The position numbers and the translations under genes were made by a program. This document shows positions 1-10,155 of a stretch of DNA of 36,287 nucleotides, one piece after another. How positions within the stretch are numbered: the first letter of the stretch is position 1; each line of letters begins with the position of its first letter. The notes under the pieces were generated by a model. That model was given only the letters and a program-made list of their open reading frames with translations. It did no database searches and had not been told where the DNA came from. Source of the stretch: Nemertoderma westbladi (Eukaryota; Xenacoelomorpha; Nemertodermatida; Nemertodermatidae); contig JAUCBJ010005469.1 in the NCBI GenBank assembly GCA_032718475.1, positions 1 through 36,287 of the forward strand, written 5' to 3'.

Positions 1-258
1 TCGGGATCCCTCCTGGATCCCGTCACAGCATACAGCTCGTTCAACGTAATTGGTGCAGACCAAAGAATTGTGACTGCAGAGATCAGACTCAGTTTGAGAG
101 CCAGCAAACCCAGGACAAGCATGCAAATCAACTATGACTGGGAGAAACTCAGAACTGACAATGCTGTAAAGGATGCTTATACAGTAGAAGTTCACTTGAA
201 GCACTTCAGTCAATGGATGAAGACCAATCCACCGATTCAATATACCAGAATATAATAA
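1..258 (+). pseudogene. LINE endonuclease C-terminus and linker fragment
   Basis: The frame is open from the first base. It reads through VTAEIRLSLRASKPR, typical of the end of the exonuclease/endonuclease/phosphatase domain in LINE polyproteins, then the NYDWEKLRTD linker and a stretch ending YTVEVHLKHFSQW before stop codon 256-258. The catalytic part lies upstream of the window. The downstream RT frame starts after the stop in a different frame, so the polyprotein is broken here. Assignment to a LINE is secure from the adjoining RT; the exact domain border is inferred. Confidence 0.7.
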
Positions 259-316
259 CAGCCCACAAGGAATCAGCCAAGAGGCATATCCCCCAGAAAC
301 CTCAACGAAAACAGTA

Positions 317-1393
317 TTGCCATGGCAAAACTCTGAGGTTACTTGTAAGAGAGAAGATCTTAAGATAGCCTACAAAGTTAAAACCGAACAACCAACAACC
401 GAAAACATTAACAAGGTTGAGAAAGCTAAGGACGATCTTAAATTGGCCTACAACATCAGCCAGGAAAAGTACATACAGGATAAAACTGAAGCAATTACAA
501 CTGCTCACATACAGCAACAATCAAGACTTACCTGGCAAACTGTAAAGGATGTATCTGGTCGGAGAAGTTGTGCAAAGGGGCGCCTCAAAGCCGATAGTCC
601 TGAAGAACGTGTTGGGAAGTGGAAAAATCACTTCAGCAACTTGCTTGGGCAGCCACCAAACATCGAGGTCAGCCCTACAAGGAAAATATATGACAAAACA
701 CTACCTATAGAAACAGGGGACGTCACACCTGCCGAACTCCAAAGAAGCATTAAAAGCATGTCCAATAATAAAGCGAGTGGATTAGATGAAATCCCAGCGG
801 AGGTATGGAAAACAGGAGTGCTAAATAGACCATTATTGAATGTTTGCAACCGGATGTTAAAAGGGGAAAAGCCACCACCAATTTGGACTAAAGGTCAACT
901 AAAGCCTCTCCCCAAGAAAGGAGACCTTGGCATACCAACAAACTATCGTGGGATCTGTCTGCTTGTGGTAGCTGCCAAAATATACAATAAAATGATTCTA
1001 TATAGGATTAGGCCTCACATAGAGAAACTACTGTGTAAGAGCCAAAACGGATTTCGACCAAGTAGATCAACAATAGCTCAGATACTTGCACTACGGAGAC
1101 TGATTGAAGGAATTAAGTCAAAGAATCTCCCCGCAGTCATGACTTTTGTGGACTTCAAGAAGGCATTCGACTCCATCCATAGAGGGTAAAATGCTTGAAA
1201 TCATAAGAGCTTATGGAATACCAGAAGTAATTGTTGCTGGCATTGGATTGTTAAATTGTGACACAGAAGCGCAGGTACTCTGACCAGATGGTGAAACTGA
1301 GTTTTTCTCAATCCTGGCTGGCGTACTGCAAGGTGACACATTAACACCATTACTATTTGTAATTGTGCTGGATTACGCAATGAGGTCGCAAAG
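317..1393 (+). pseudogene. LINE reverse transcriptase domain, truncated before the catalytic YADD box
   Basis: Open to 1189, this frame carries successive RT motifs: NNKASGLDEIPAEVWK (about residues 150-165), PLPKKGDLGIPTNYRGI, QNGFRPSRST and the motif A FVDFKKAFDSIHR, which includes the first metal-binding aspartate. After the stop the reading continues in another frame as KMLEIIRAYGIPE, a stop at 1302-1304, then GVLQGDTLTPLLF (motif B). The expected motif C (YADD-type) is absent. Sequence jumps from just after motif B to the C-terminal domain at 1394, so roughly 100-150 residues are deleted. The enzyme would copy LINE RNA into DNA at a nicked target; this copy cannot. Confidence 0.85.
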
Positions 1394-1649
1394 GTGAGCA
1401 AAGCAAAGGCTTGGGTAGCTCTATCAAAAATGGATACCATCTGGAAATCAGATCTCTCCAGGCACCTGAAGACTAAGTTCTTTCGAGCCACAGTGGAAAG
1501 TGTATTTTTATACGGGGGTGAGACCTGGACACTGACTAAATCACTTGAACAACGAATTTATGGTTGCTACACAAGACTACTAAGGGCAGCCCTAAACATC
1601 AGCTGGAGACAACACATGACAAACGCCGAGCTTTATGGTACAATACCAC
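1394..1649 (+). pseudogene. LINE C-terminal domain, left part (cut by hAT insertion)
   Basis: The frame reads SKAKAWVALSKMDTIWKS, then a conserved LYGGETWTL motif and RLLRAALNISWRQHMTN, which is the post-RT region of these LINE proteins (compare the minus-strand copy at 20556-21303, with KAWAALNRLARIWKSP and LLYGSPCWALT). Coding similarity stops at GTIP, exactly where the hAT terminal repeat begins. The open frame that continues to 1762 runs into hAT DNA and is not LINE sequence. Confidence 0.85.
1642..1649. repeat. Left target-site duplication of hAT
   Basis: aataccac; it pairs with cataccac at 6324-6331. Seven of eight bases match, and both copies sit directly outside the inverted terminal repeats. 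Confidence 0.75.
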
Positions 1650-3021
1650 AGGGGTGTACCCAAGGGGGGGGGGGGGGGGTAGTGGGGGTAATTAGTAAAT
1701 TCAGAAAGAAAGAAAGAAAGAAATCCCATCAGAAAATTGGAATGTTATTAAAAAATGTGTAATATCAAGAGAGGGATGATTTGTGTTCCGCGAAAGTGTA
1801 TAAAGTACATACACCACCAAAAGTACTGTTTTGAGGAATTCTAGTCTATTCGGTGTCGGTGTATTCCCTGACCAGCTTGTGTGAATGAACTCTATTCACT
1901 CTAGGCAACAGCTAAATGGGTAAATGGAGCCAATATACAGAGCAGAGCAAACTGCCTGGCTTACACTAGCTCAATATAATGCCTAGCTTTACAGACTGCA
2001 TAAGTTACAATATATAATTAAAGCAGACCATACAGCCTAGAAGGCCATTATACAATACATACAACCAACCGCCCCGACAGCACAGCTTATTGGATGGATT
2101 AACTCAAATCACCATTGGCTGTTATACTGATAGTAGCATAGAGGGATTTTATTAGCTTGTGTATTGCCAATATAACTCCTGTGGTGTCCTACCATTACAT
2201 CATTATTAATTCAGTAATTTCCTTTATATGTTATAGTCTCTTTGTCTTTCAAATATTCAATTATTTTCACACACATTTCTGAGGTTTCTTACACACACTT
2301 CATGTTTAATTCAACATGTCCAAACGTACCTCTTCTATAATAAACTTATTCACGCCTGTTTCTAAGTTACCACATCTTTCTGATTCCGAACCTTCAACTT
2401 CAACCTCGAGCGATGTTGTGAATCCAGATACCCATCAACACCAACCACAATAACAGTAACTGAATCAGGAACAAAGGAGCCTTATAAATCTTCTGTTTCC
2501 TCCGATCCCAATATATTCATACATCAGTATGATATTGGAAATGCAGTGGGTGCCAAGCTGTCAGATTCGGAAAAGTGCAAATTTCTGGAACATAAATTTG
2601 TCCCTCCTTCTGGATTTATTTGGCCTACTGTTGAGCGCGTTATTAATGGTAAAACGGTACCTAAAGTACCAGGTGAAACCCGTCCACCTGAAACAAGGAA
2701 TAGATTACTCGGTTAAAGACTCAGGGTTGTATTGTAAATATTGCATACTTTTCAGCACAAGTGAGGTTGGGCATGGAGCCCACCAAATGACAAATATTTT
2801 TGTTCAGAAACCATTCACAAGAATTGCACGTATGGATGTTGTTAATGAACATAAGAAACTCCAGTATCACGCTAACGCTGCAGCCAATGCTGAGGAGTTT
2901 ACACGTATCATGGCAAATCCTGAGCAAGAAATAACAACAGTCTTAGATAATGCAGCTAAGTTGGAGATTGAGTCGAATAAATCTATTCTAAGGGGCATCA
3001 TCGAATCGATATTATTTCTGG

Positions 3022-3586
3022 GTAAGTCTGTGTTTACATTTAAATACACTACTGGGGCGATATCCAAAAAAGTGGCCAAACCAGAGTCATTTTTGGGGAA
3101 AAATTAAAGTTCCGTGTAAATAAATTACCGGTATATGTATATTAATTTATATGTATATTAATTTATATTAATAAAAAAATAATTATTTATTACATGGGAA
3201 TAAAAGCAGAACTTTTTTTCACTATTCCCGAGGCATTTTATTTACCGAGCCGAGAGCTAGCTAGGTTTAGGACTAACATGTTTCAGGGCCTCCAGCTGTA
3301 CTGTACCGGTACTGTAGGTAGTTGCACCAGTAGTACTGGTGCAATGTTCTGTAACCTGCTCCTTTCCCTCATTTGGTTAAGTGGCCGTTTATTGTTTTCG
3401 TTAGAAAAGCCTGCCTCTGTAACCTGCTCCTTTCCCTCAATTGGTTTTTGACGTGTGTTACTTATTAGTTTACTTATTATTATTACTTAGTTCACTAAAG
3501 ATAAAATAAATTCACAAAATAAATATAGTATTTCAGGTATAATATTGGTTTATATATTCAAATTTTCTTATATATATTTGTTATAG
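3022..3586 (+). other. Intron 1 of the hAT transposase gene
   Basis: It begins gtaagt directly after LFLG and ends ttgttatag before the exon reading GRNGLAMRGHRD. Splicing joins a split glycine codon (one base upstream, two downstream), so the reading frame is kept. Transposase homology runs across the joint. The intron is AT-rich. Confidence 0.75.
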
Positions 3587-4617
3587 GGAGAAACGGTTTA
3601 GCAATGCGTGGTCACAGAGATAGTGGTCGCATTAATATTGGTGATGATTCTCACTCCGGTGATATAGATTCTACCGAAGGAAACTTTCGTTCATTGTTAC
3701 AATTCAGAGCTCTGAGTGGAGACAAAATCTTGGACGCACATCTGAAATCGTGTAAGGGAAATGCAATGTATATATCACCCAACAGCCAGATTCAATTAAT
3801 CGATTGTATCACCACAGTTATCAGCAAGGATATTGTAAGTGAAATAAACGAGGCCGGTTACATAAGTGTCCTTGCTGATGAAACAAGTGATGTCTCTTGA
3901 CTGGAACAACTAGGGGTTGTTGTTCGCTACCTCAGGGGAGATAAAGTAATAGAAAAAGCTCATTAAAGTTCATTGCTTTTGCTGAAGTGAAAGATCTAAC
4001 CGGGAAAGGACTGGCTGATAAATTGTTATCCATTCTTTCGGAACAAGGAATTAATACAGACAAAGTTGTGGGACAAGGTTATGATGGGGCTGGAGCAATG
4101 GCTGGGAAATTTAAGGGTGTTCAAGCCATCATAAGGGAGAAGCACAGAACTGCTCTCTACGTTCACTGCGTCTCCCACACGCTAAACTTATCATTGACAG
4201 ATGCTTGTGGAGTTCAACCGATTCGAAATGCTATGGGAACCATGAACTCCATAGCAACATATTTTCGAGCTTCCCCAAAACGAACGAATGAGCTGCGGGA
4301 AGTTATTGAGGTAACTGGGAATGGTGAAACATCCGGACCTAGACACCTTAAGTCTATGTGTGAAACACGATGGGTAATGCGTCATGATTCGGTAAAGACA
4401 TTTCACGCATTATATCCATCAATTGTGACTGCACTTGGTAATATCGCTGAAGCTAACGATGGTAGTTCTGCAAGTGCAGCTTCATTCCTAGCAGCAATAA
4501 CAAAATCCGAATTCGTGATATCGATGTGTGTCCTAAACAACGTTATGGCTGTGAAAAAAGAACCTCTCTGTGCACCTACAGAAAGTGGATATGGATCTCG
4601 TTCAAAGTATTGAAGAG

Positions 4618-5069
4618 GTGAGTATTGAAGAGGTAGTTTAGTTAGGTGGTACATTCCTGCTGCTGCCATCTATAAAGTTTTGTAGTATAATTTTGATTTT
4701 GTGTTAGCTAGTAAAAAAATTAAAAACATAATTTAATCTTCAATTAAAATATTTGTTTTGGAATAATATAGTATAGTCAAAGTAGCTAGTAATTATTTAC
4801 TTAAGGGACGAAAAGTCTGGGATGGTGGGTGGACATACCAACTATTGTTTATAGAGGTAACCATGATGGCGTGACTGTACAGTCGCTCTGTTGGGACATT
4901 ACTACATAATAATACACCAATACAATACTAAATGTACAGGCCAATACAATACTGTCATGTGCTCTAAACAGCTAAAGCTGTAAAGTTAGTAAATAACAAC
5001 TCGCTGTTAATACTAACGGCGTTGAGTAATGTTACCATTTTGGAATAAAATATAAGTATATTATTCTAG
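4618..5069 (+). other. Intron 2 of the hAT transposase gene
   Basis: The donor gtgagt follows DLVQSIEE and the acceptor ttattctag precedes VDDVVKQLQLF. The junction is phase 0. Coding similarity stops and restarts exactly at these borders. The upstream exon reaches this donor only after a small frameshift near 4580. Confidence 0.7.
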
Positions 5070-5790
5070 GTTGACGATGTTGTAAAGCAACTACAGCTAT
5101 TTAGAGAAACAGCGGAGTTACCGGGTCCTCTCCCAATTGGATTTGGTGCTATTATCCGTGAGTTGCTCAGTGAGCCATTGTCAATTCCACGGCTATATGG
5201 TCGACAGCGAAATCGATCCAATCCTGTTGCGACGGGGGAGATTGCAACTCCAGAACTCTATTTTCGGAGAACTGTTTACATTCCCTTTATTGAAAGCATC
5301 ATAATGGAGCTAAAGGAACGATTTTCAGATCACAGAAGTTTACTTCTAGGACTGTCAGCCCTTCTTCCTTCGCAGATTGATAATTCAACAACATCGGACA
5401 TTGACAATATTGTCGATCTGTATCTACCATTAATAACCAGCGACAACATAACCAAGGAAGACTGCCGGGAATGCTACAGGAAGTTGGTCAGAAACTCCAC
5501 ACAAAAAGCGACCACGTACAGTCCTTGCAGCACTGGCTTCCTGCTCGAAGGATTTCAACCCAATAGTTTATGAACTATTGCGTATCTTTGCCACTTTGCC
5601 CGTGTCAACGGCTTCAGCTGAGCGTAGCTTTTCTGCCCTGAAACTGATAAAGAACTACCTCCGCAACACTCTTGGTGCAAAGTCGCTCAAGGCTTTGCCT
5701 TGATGTACATTCACCGTACACGTCCTGTGGACATCAATAGGGTTATAGAACTATTTAGTAAACAGAATCGGAGATTAAAATTTATTTAAA

Positions 5791-5960
5791 CTGTATGTGA
5801 TTTGTATCTACTGTATGTGATTTGTATCTACTGTATGTGATTTATATCTACTGTATGTGATATGTATCTACTGTATGTGATTTGTATCTACTGTTTCTGA
5901 TTTGTATCTATTGTATGTAATTTGTATCTACTGTATGTGATTTGTATCTACTGTATGTTA
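5791..5960. repeat. 20 bp minisatellite, about 8.5 copies
   Basis: The unit ctgtatgtgatttgtatcta repeats head to tail directly after the transposase stop codon, with occasional substitutions. It lies inside the hAT 3' non-coding part. Confidence 0.95.
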
Positions 5961-6266
5961 TTTACGATTTTATCAATATCTTGATTTTTTACGATTTTAC
6001 TTACGATTACTGGTCAGATAGGGGGGGGGGGGGGGGGGGGGGATATTACTCTCAAAAATAAAACTGTAAGCTGTTCTATTGTGTTCAGTTTATTGTTTTG
6101 GCTAAAACATCGTGCCACAGTACCCTGCTCCTTTAATTAACACTTGAACAATTAACATTCAACATGATTAACATTGAGGCGGGATATTAATTCGCCAAGG
6201 CGGGTTTTGCGCCCCCCCCCCCCTCCCCCCCTGTCTCCCACTGGTAATCAATTTTGAATTTGAGTT

Positions 6267-6297
<31 letters not shown>

Positions 6298-6323
6298 ACC
6301 AGAAAATCCTGCGTACGCCCCTG
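5961..6323. repeat. hAT 3' non-coding part with long G and C runs
   Basis: There is no gene here. G tract at about 6020-6042, C tracts at about 6211-6229 and 6271-6297. The sequence gattactggtcagatagggg (from 6008) and the inverse of ctgtctcccactggtaatc (6231-6249) resemble each other, so a smaller inverted-repeat element may be nested here. The final 26 bases are the hAT right terminal repeat. Confidence 0.55.
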
Positions 6324-6331
6324 CATACCAC
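6324..6331. repeat. Right target-site duplication of hAT
   Basis: cataccac; partner of 1642-1649. It lies between the hAT terminus ...gcccctg and the resumed LINE coding sequence. Confidence 0.75.
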
Positions 6332-6600
6332 CTGTATCAACCACCCTCCGTGAACGCAGATTAAGATTCAGTGGGCACTGCTGGCGAAGTAAAGACGAGG
6401 TCATACCAGATCTACTTCTCTGGCAACCAACTCATGGAAAGCGTAGTCGTGGACGACCTGCCATAACATATATAGATCAACTCAAGAAGGGATACTGAAC
6501 TTGGGAGAAACGAAATTGCGACAACTATGGAGAATCGGGAAGCCTGGAAGGATCTCATTTCCACTGTCCGAGTTCGCTCGACCTAGTAGTAGTAGTAATC
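6324..6600 (+). pseudogene. LINE C-terminal domain, right part and 3' tail
   Basis: Beyond the hAT right end, the sequence continues the interrupted LINE protein: PVSTTLRERRLRFSGHCWR, then EVIPDLLLWQPTHG and RGRPAITYIDQLKK, a stop, and NREAWKDLISTVRVRST at the terminus. Equivalent motifs (RLRFAGHCFRRDD, LVLWQPLG) appear in the other LINE copy at 20.6-21.3 kb. A short (TAG)n run at 6583-6596 marks the probable 3' tail. The stop inside the terminal block adds to the evidence of decay. Confidence 0.8.
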
Positions 6601-6700
6601 TTGTACTTGTAATATTGTACTACTGCCTGTCGTATTCGCCCAAATACGTCAGTAGTATACTATTCTCGTGGTTGAGAGAACATGTATAGTGCAGTATATT

Positions 6701-6852
6701 GGTGTAAAAGCTTTTGCTGAATTGTCCGGTTATTTTTCCTTATTTTCCCGTAAAATACTCTGTAGTTGGTTTACCAGGCATAAAAAGGCCGTGTCCTTGC
6801 TGTACTGGTGTTTTAGCGGACATAAAAGCTATTTCTTCTGTATTTGTACTTT
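6701..6852 (+). repeat. 152 bp direct repeat, copy 1
   Basis: Read side by side, this block appears identical to 17662-17813 (starts ggtgtaaaagcttttgctg, ends gtatttgtacttt). The flanks differ on both sides of both copies. The two copies bracket the BEL/Pao coding region. They could be short LTR remnants or two copies of a dispersed repeat; neither begins TG and ends CA cleanly. Confidence 0.9.
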
Positions 6853-7977
6853 AGAGGACATAATCCGTAATTCCGTGACGTAAAAGCTCGATACTCTTGA
6901 AAACAGTGCCGCTACCATGACGACGGCTAGCAGCTGATATTGCCACGTCGACGTTTCTTTGTTTCTTTGTTCTCTCGTTGTTCAGGTTGACCAATCAGAG
7001 CGTTTGTTGTCTCTGTGTTGGAGGTGTATACAGAAACTCAGTAGTTCAGTGTTATGTTTTTGCCCAGAGCCTAAGAACCGGCTTTTGGCACCTCCGTGTT
7101 TTTAGTTTTTAGTCTTACACTAGTAGGCTTAATTATAAGGACATATATCCGTTATCTGATGTCTGATCACTGCATTTATCATACATTCAACCATACCTAA
7201 TCAAACAACCTGTGCATACTTTATATTGTTATACTGCTATTTACTGTCGGTTCTTCATAATATGGTTGATGAATTATTATATTTGGAATAACGACAAATA
7301 ACCCCGAAAACCCAATATTCTTGATATACCGAAGGTAAGAGAGAAAGGTTACAGATAAATGATTGCGACCTATGTTGAGTGGTTTGAAGTGAATCTAATG
7401 TTATTTGATAGACCCTACATGATTCGGTCCGTGTTCCTTTTATATGTGACTAAAATCAGTGAAGATCGGCAGATTAGTGTGCAGTATTGTGCAGCATTGT
7501 GTATGAGTGAGACTGATAACGAAGCATTTCCTAAAGAATGCGCCATATATGTGAATTGTAACTAAGCCATATCGTTGTGAGTAGTTTAAGTCATAACTCT
7601 GTTTATATAGATAGAGCGCCACGTCCTAAAGGAACTGTTAATATTTCCCGAAGGTGAATAATATTGTCAGAGATTATATAATACTGTCAGTCGAATAATA
7701 CATTAGGCTTACATAGCAATAAGATTAAGCCGTCGAACCCAATCTCCCGGGTATATCCAGCGGGTGAATGATCGCGCACAGATTGGTTTCGACTAGTGTA
7801 GTGAATCAAATACTTGTCATAGGCTAAAGGCGAATTATTATCTAGAAGACATCCTAATTTGGTGGGTTAAACTGCAAAAGGTCTGAAAGCGCGAACAATA
7901 ACGGATATTGCTTCTTTATTGCAGTAAGCAATAAAGTTGAAAGTACCGGTCAACCGGTAAACCTGAACGGTACATCT
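6853..7977. promoter_or_regulatory. Possible leader/promoter region of the BEL element
   Basis: No convincing gene. A CCAAT-type box (ccaatcag, 6991-6998) is followed by a short stretch ending cagaaactcagtagttcagtg near 7050, as in a compact promoter. This placement is inference from motif content only. The rest, 7100-7977, holds short ORFs without recognisable features. Confidence 0.25.
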
Positions 7978-8091
7978 GTAGGTCAGTAGGCCCAACTGCC
8001 AGAACCAGTACTGCTGTAGGCCCGTAGGTCCAACTGCCAGAATCGGTACTTCAGTAGGTCTGTAGGCCCAACTGTCCTAACCGGTACTTCT
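7978..8091. repeat. 38 bp tandem repeat, three copies
   Basis: Units at 7978-8015, 8016-8053 and 8054-8091 share the frame gtagg..ygtagg.ccaactg..agaa.c.gtactnct with several substitutions each. It lies in the leader upstream of the gag frame. Confidence 0.9.
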
Positions 8092-8268
8092 AGTATAAGT
8101 ACATTAGTATTATTCGATTTGATTGTTGCATACCGGTAGGCTGTTTAAGGGATTAGAGATTGATCACCCCTTATTCCTTTATATGGTTTACTTATTTCTG
8201 TCAAGTTTTATTTATTTGTAGGCCAGTATTGAACAGAAGGCGTGTAAGCCTGATCAGATTGTACAGAC

Positions 8269-8845
8269 AATTTGTAGGCTGAGCTGTTGTCTGATTGCTG
8301 TTAAGTCCGAACGGATTGCAGTGTGTGTAGATCACCTGTCCGATAAAGAACGGTTAGGAAGTAGGGGCAGCGAATGCTGTAAGGTAAACCCCCAACTAAA
8401 GAATAAGTCGTACTACTGGGTTAGAACGCATACTACCTAATTATTTCGGAGTCTGCATGTCCTGTAGTTTATTTAGGCTTGAGAGTAGTCTGCCATCGTT
8501 GAGTCTGTACTTTGTTTGTGTAAGTCTGTACGGGTAGCGTATAATATTTATTTAGATAATTTGTAGGCTGGATAGTTGTCTGGCTGTTGTTAGGTCTGAA
8601 CGGATTGCAGCGTGTGTAGATCACTTGTCCGATAAAGAACGGTTAGGAAGTAGGGGCAGCGAATGCTGTAAGGTAAACCCCCAACTAAAGAATAAGTCGT
8701 ACTACTGGGTTAGAACGCATACTACCTAATTATTTCGGAGTCTGCATATACCGTAGTTTGTTTAGGCTTGATAGTAGTCTGTCAGTGTTCGGTCTGCATT
8801 TTGTTTGAGTAGTTTGTACGCGTAGCGTAATATTTATTATTCAGA
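8269..8845. repeat. 289 bp tandem duplication with a highly conserved core
   Basis: Copy 1 spans 8269-8557 and copy 2 spans 8558-about 8845. A core of about 128 bases (from gatcac at 8331 to gtctgcat near 8458, and its partner at 8620-8747) differs at one base by my reading, while the next 80 bases differ at about 20. The core holds a candidate stem-loop, cagc-gaat-gctg at 8368-8379, enclosed by GGGG (8364-8367) and CCCCC (8389-8393). Confidence 0.95.
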
Positions 8846-9773
8846 GTTTATGCGATTATTCGCAACATTCATTCCCCAAGTTTGTTCCTACAGTAATTGT
8901 GTTTGTTATACATACCGCTATAGTTAAATTAACCCCGGTACTACACGGGCTGCTTGGCGTAGGTAAAGACTGGTGATTTTGTGCATCAGTCACTCCAGCA
9001 GATGCCGTGGTTCTTTTAGCTGTTCAAGTATATTTAACTACAGATTATATGTTATACAAGTACTCGTACCTAATTTAGGGTTTAGTGTACAGTGCTTTCC
9101 GAAAGTAATTAGTGTAGGCATTATATTTGTGTTGTAAAGTGGTTGATAGGCACGTTCGATTAGCTCTATTAACTTCTAGGTAGGAACACTCCGTGATACA
9201 TAACGTAGAACCTATAGCGATACGGCTATAGGTCGTCAGGCGGTGGTATTTTCCTATCTGGACAACGCAGTGTATTTACTACTACTTATTATTTCAAATA
9301 CCGTAGTACCCTGTCCGTTGTAATAACCAGTTTCTAACCCTTTGTTAGGCTGGTTTGTAGACTTCTTGTAAAATTACCCTAAAAATTCGTATTTGTGTTT
9401 TTGTAAATTTTTGTGTTTATTTAGAGATTGTAATCTCACCCGAATTGTACGTAATTTGTAGTATTAAGTAACTTAGGTAAATTAGAATTATTTGTTTTAG
9501 TGTCCTATAAGTAACACTTCACTGAAAGCGCACCGCTTTGTGTAGTGATTACTCCCCAGAAATAATAACATTTATTTCAACATTGACAAAACCCATTAAA
9601 CGGGTATATATATATTATAAATCAACTCAAACGATTTATAAATAGTAGGCCTGCCATACAACAATTAGGTCTCAATATCAGTTGGACTACTGCTCAAATA
9701 ACGGTAATAAAGTAAGTTAAAGTAACAAAGTAACCCTAAAATTCAGAAATTCAATTATTTAAAATAATTGATA
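8846..9773. other. Leader region without genes
   Basis: AT-rich sequence upstream of the gag frame. I see only very short ORFs and scattered TACCGGTA- and TAGGCCTA-like motifs. No tRNA-primed binding site could be assigned. Confidence 0.4.
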
Positions 9774-10017
9774 TACCGGTATTTACGATAGGCCTATTAT
9801 CTTTATTTCTATAAATTTAGGCTGAAATTATACCGGTACTTGTAATTAATTCTAGTCCAGAATTATATATACTACAAACTGTAAGCTGTATACCGGTATT
9901 CCCGATAGGCCTATTATATATTTATATATATTTGTGCTAAAATTATACCGGTATTCTGTGATAAACCTAGTCTGTAATAATACTTATATAGTTATATATA
10001 CTATAAGCATACCGGTA
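9774..10017. repeat. Periodic array of TACCGGTA palindromes
   Basis: Perfect TACCGGTA octamers start at 9774, 9831, 9891, 9946 and 10010 (spacing 57, 60, 55, 64). Two of them are followed by taggcctat (9788, 9906), giving a larger repeat of about 117 bp. The array ends about 140 bases before the gag start codon, a fit for a tandem regulatory block or a decayed satellite. Confidence 0.85.
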
Positions 10018-10155
10018 TTCTAATATATTATATATATATCACGCTACACTGAGTAGCAGTATCGGTAATTAATTACTAGGCTAGCAGTTAATACTGAATT
10101 ACTAGACTTGCTTAGACTGTAATATAGCAGTAGGCATCCAACTGTACAAACAAAC

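Larger units (their letters stand above)
2316..5789 (+). pseudogene. hAT transposase (TTF zinc finger, DUF4371, hAT dimerisation), broken
   Basis: The transposase would cut and paste its own element in the nucleus. The probable start is ATG 2316 (MSKRTSSIINLFTPV, a common hAT opening), stopped at 2451. The next block (2453-2716) has FLEHKFVPPSGFIWPTVER, then shifts frame to YSVKDSGLYCKYCILF, the TTF-type zinc finger (about 2700-2760). Intron 1 follows 3021. The second exon holds RGHRD and the VLADETSDVS motif of DUF4371, then a stop (3898-3900), a frameshift near 3965, and GQGYDGAGAMAGK with HCVSHTLNLSL and CETRWVMR. After intron 2 comes a C-terminal exon whose last part, in a shifted frame, carries STASAERSFSALKLIKNYL, the hAT dimerisation signature. 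At least four frameshifts and several stops make it a pseudogene. Confidence 0.88.
1650..6323 (+). mobile_element. hAT DNA transposon nested in the LINE
   Basis: The left end reads AGGGGTGTACCCA (with a preceding C at 1649 that belongs either to the element or to the target duplication). The right end, read on the minus strand, is CAGGGGCGTACGCAGG, a typical hAT terminal inverted repeat. The flanks aataccac (1642-1649) and cataccac (6324-6331) form an 8 bp target duplication with one mismatch, the length hAT elements make. Removing the element and one duplication rejoins the LINE protein in frame. Inside is one broken transposase gene in the same orientation, several G or C homopolymer tracts, and a 20 bp minisatellite. 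The element is about 4.67 kb and now non-autonomous. Confidence 0.9.
1..6600 (+). mobile_element. Non-LTR retrotransposon (LINE), decayed, split by a nested hAT element
   Basis: The two LINE pieces are 1-1649 and 6324-about 6600. The left piece carries the end of an endonuclease domain, reverse transcriptase motifs and the start of the C-terminal domain. The right piece resumes the same domain in a compatible order (RRLRFSGHCWRSKDE, then LLLWQPTHGKRSRGRPA). It ends near a (TAG)n run at 6583-6596, which fits the simple-repeat tail of such elements. Frameshifts, stops and an internal deletion show it is dead. The 5' end lies outside the window. The family resembles the endonuclease-reverse transcriptases of RTE/Jockey-like LINEs; the exact clade is not resolved. 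Confidence 0.85.

Noticed and set aside
1665-1679. Biological meaning of exact G-run lengths
   Set aside because: Homopolymer lengths are error-prone in assemblies, so only the presence and symmetry are reported.
7359-7565. Small protein gene in the BEL leader
   Set aside because: No conserved features, a short frame in AT-rich leader DNA, and an equally long opposed frame overlaps it.
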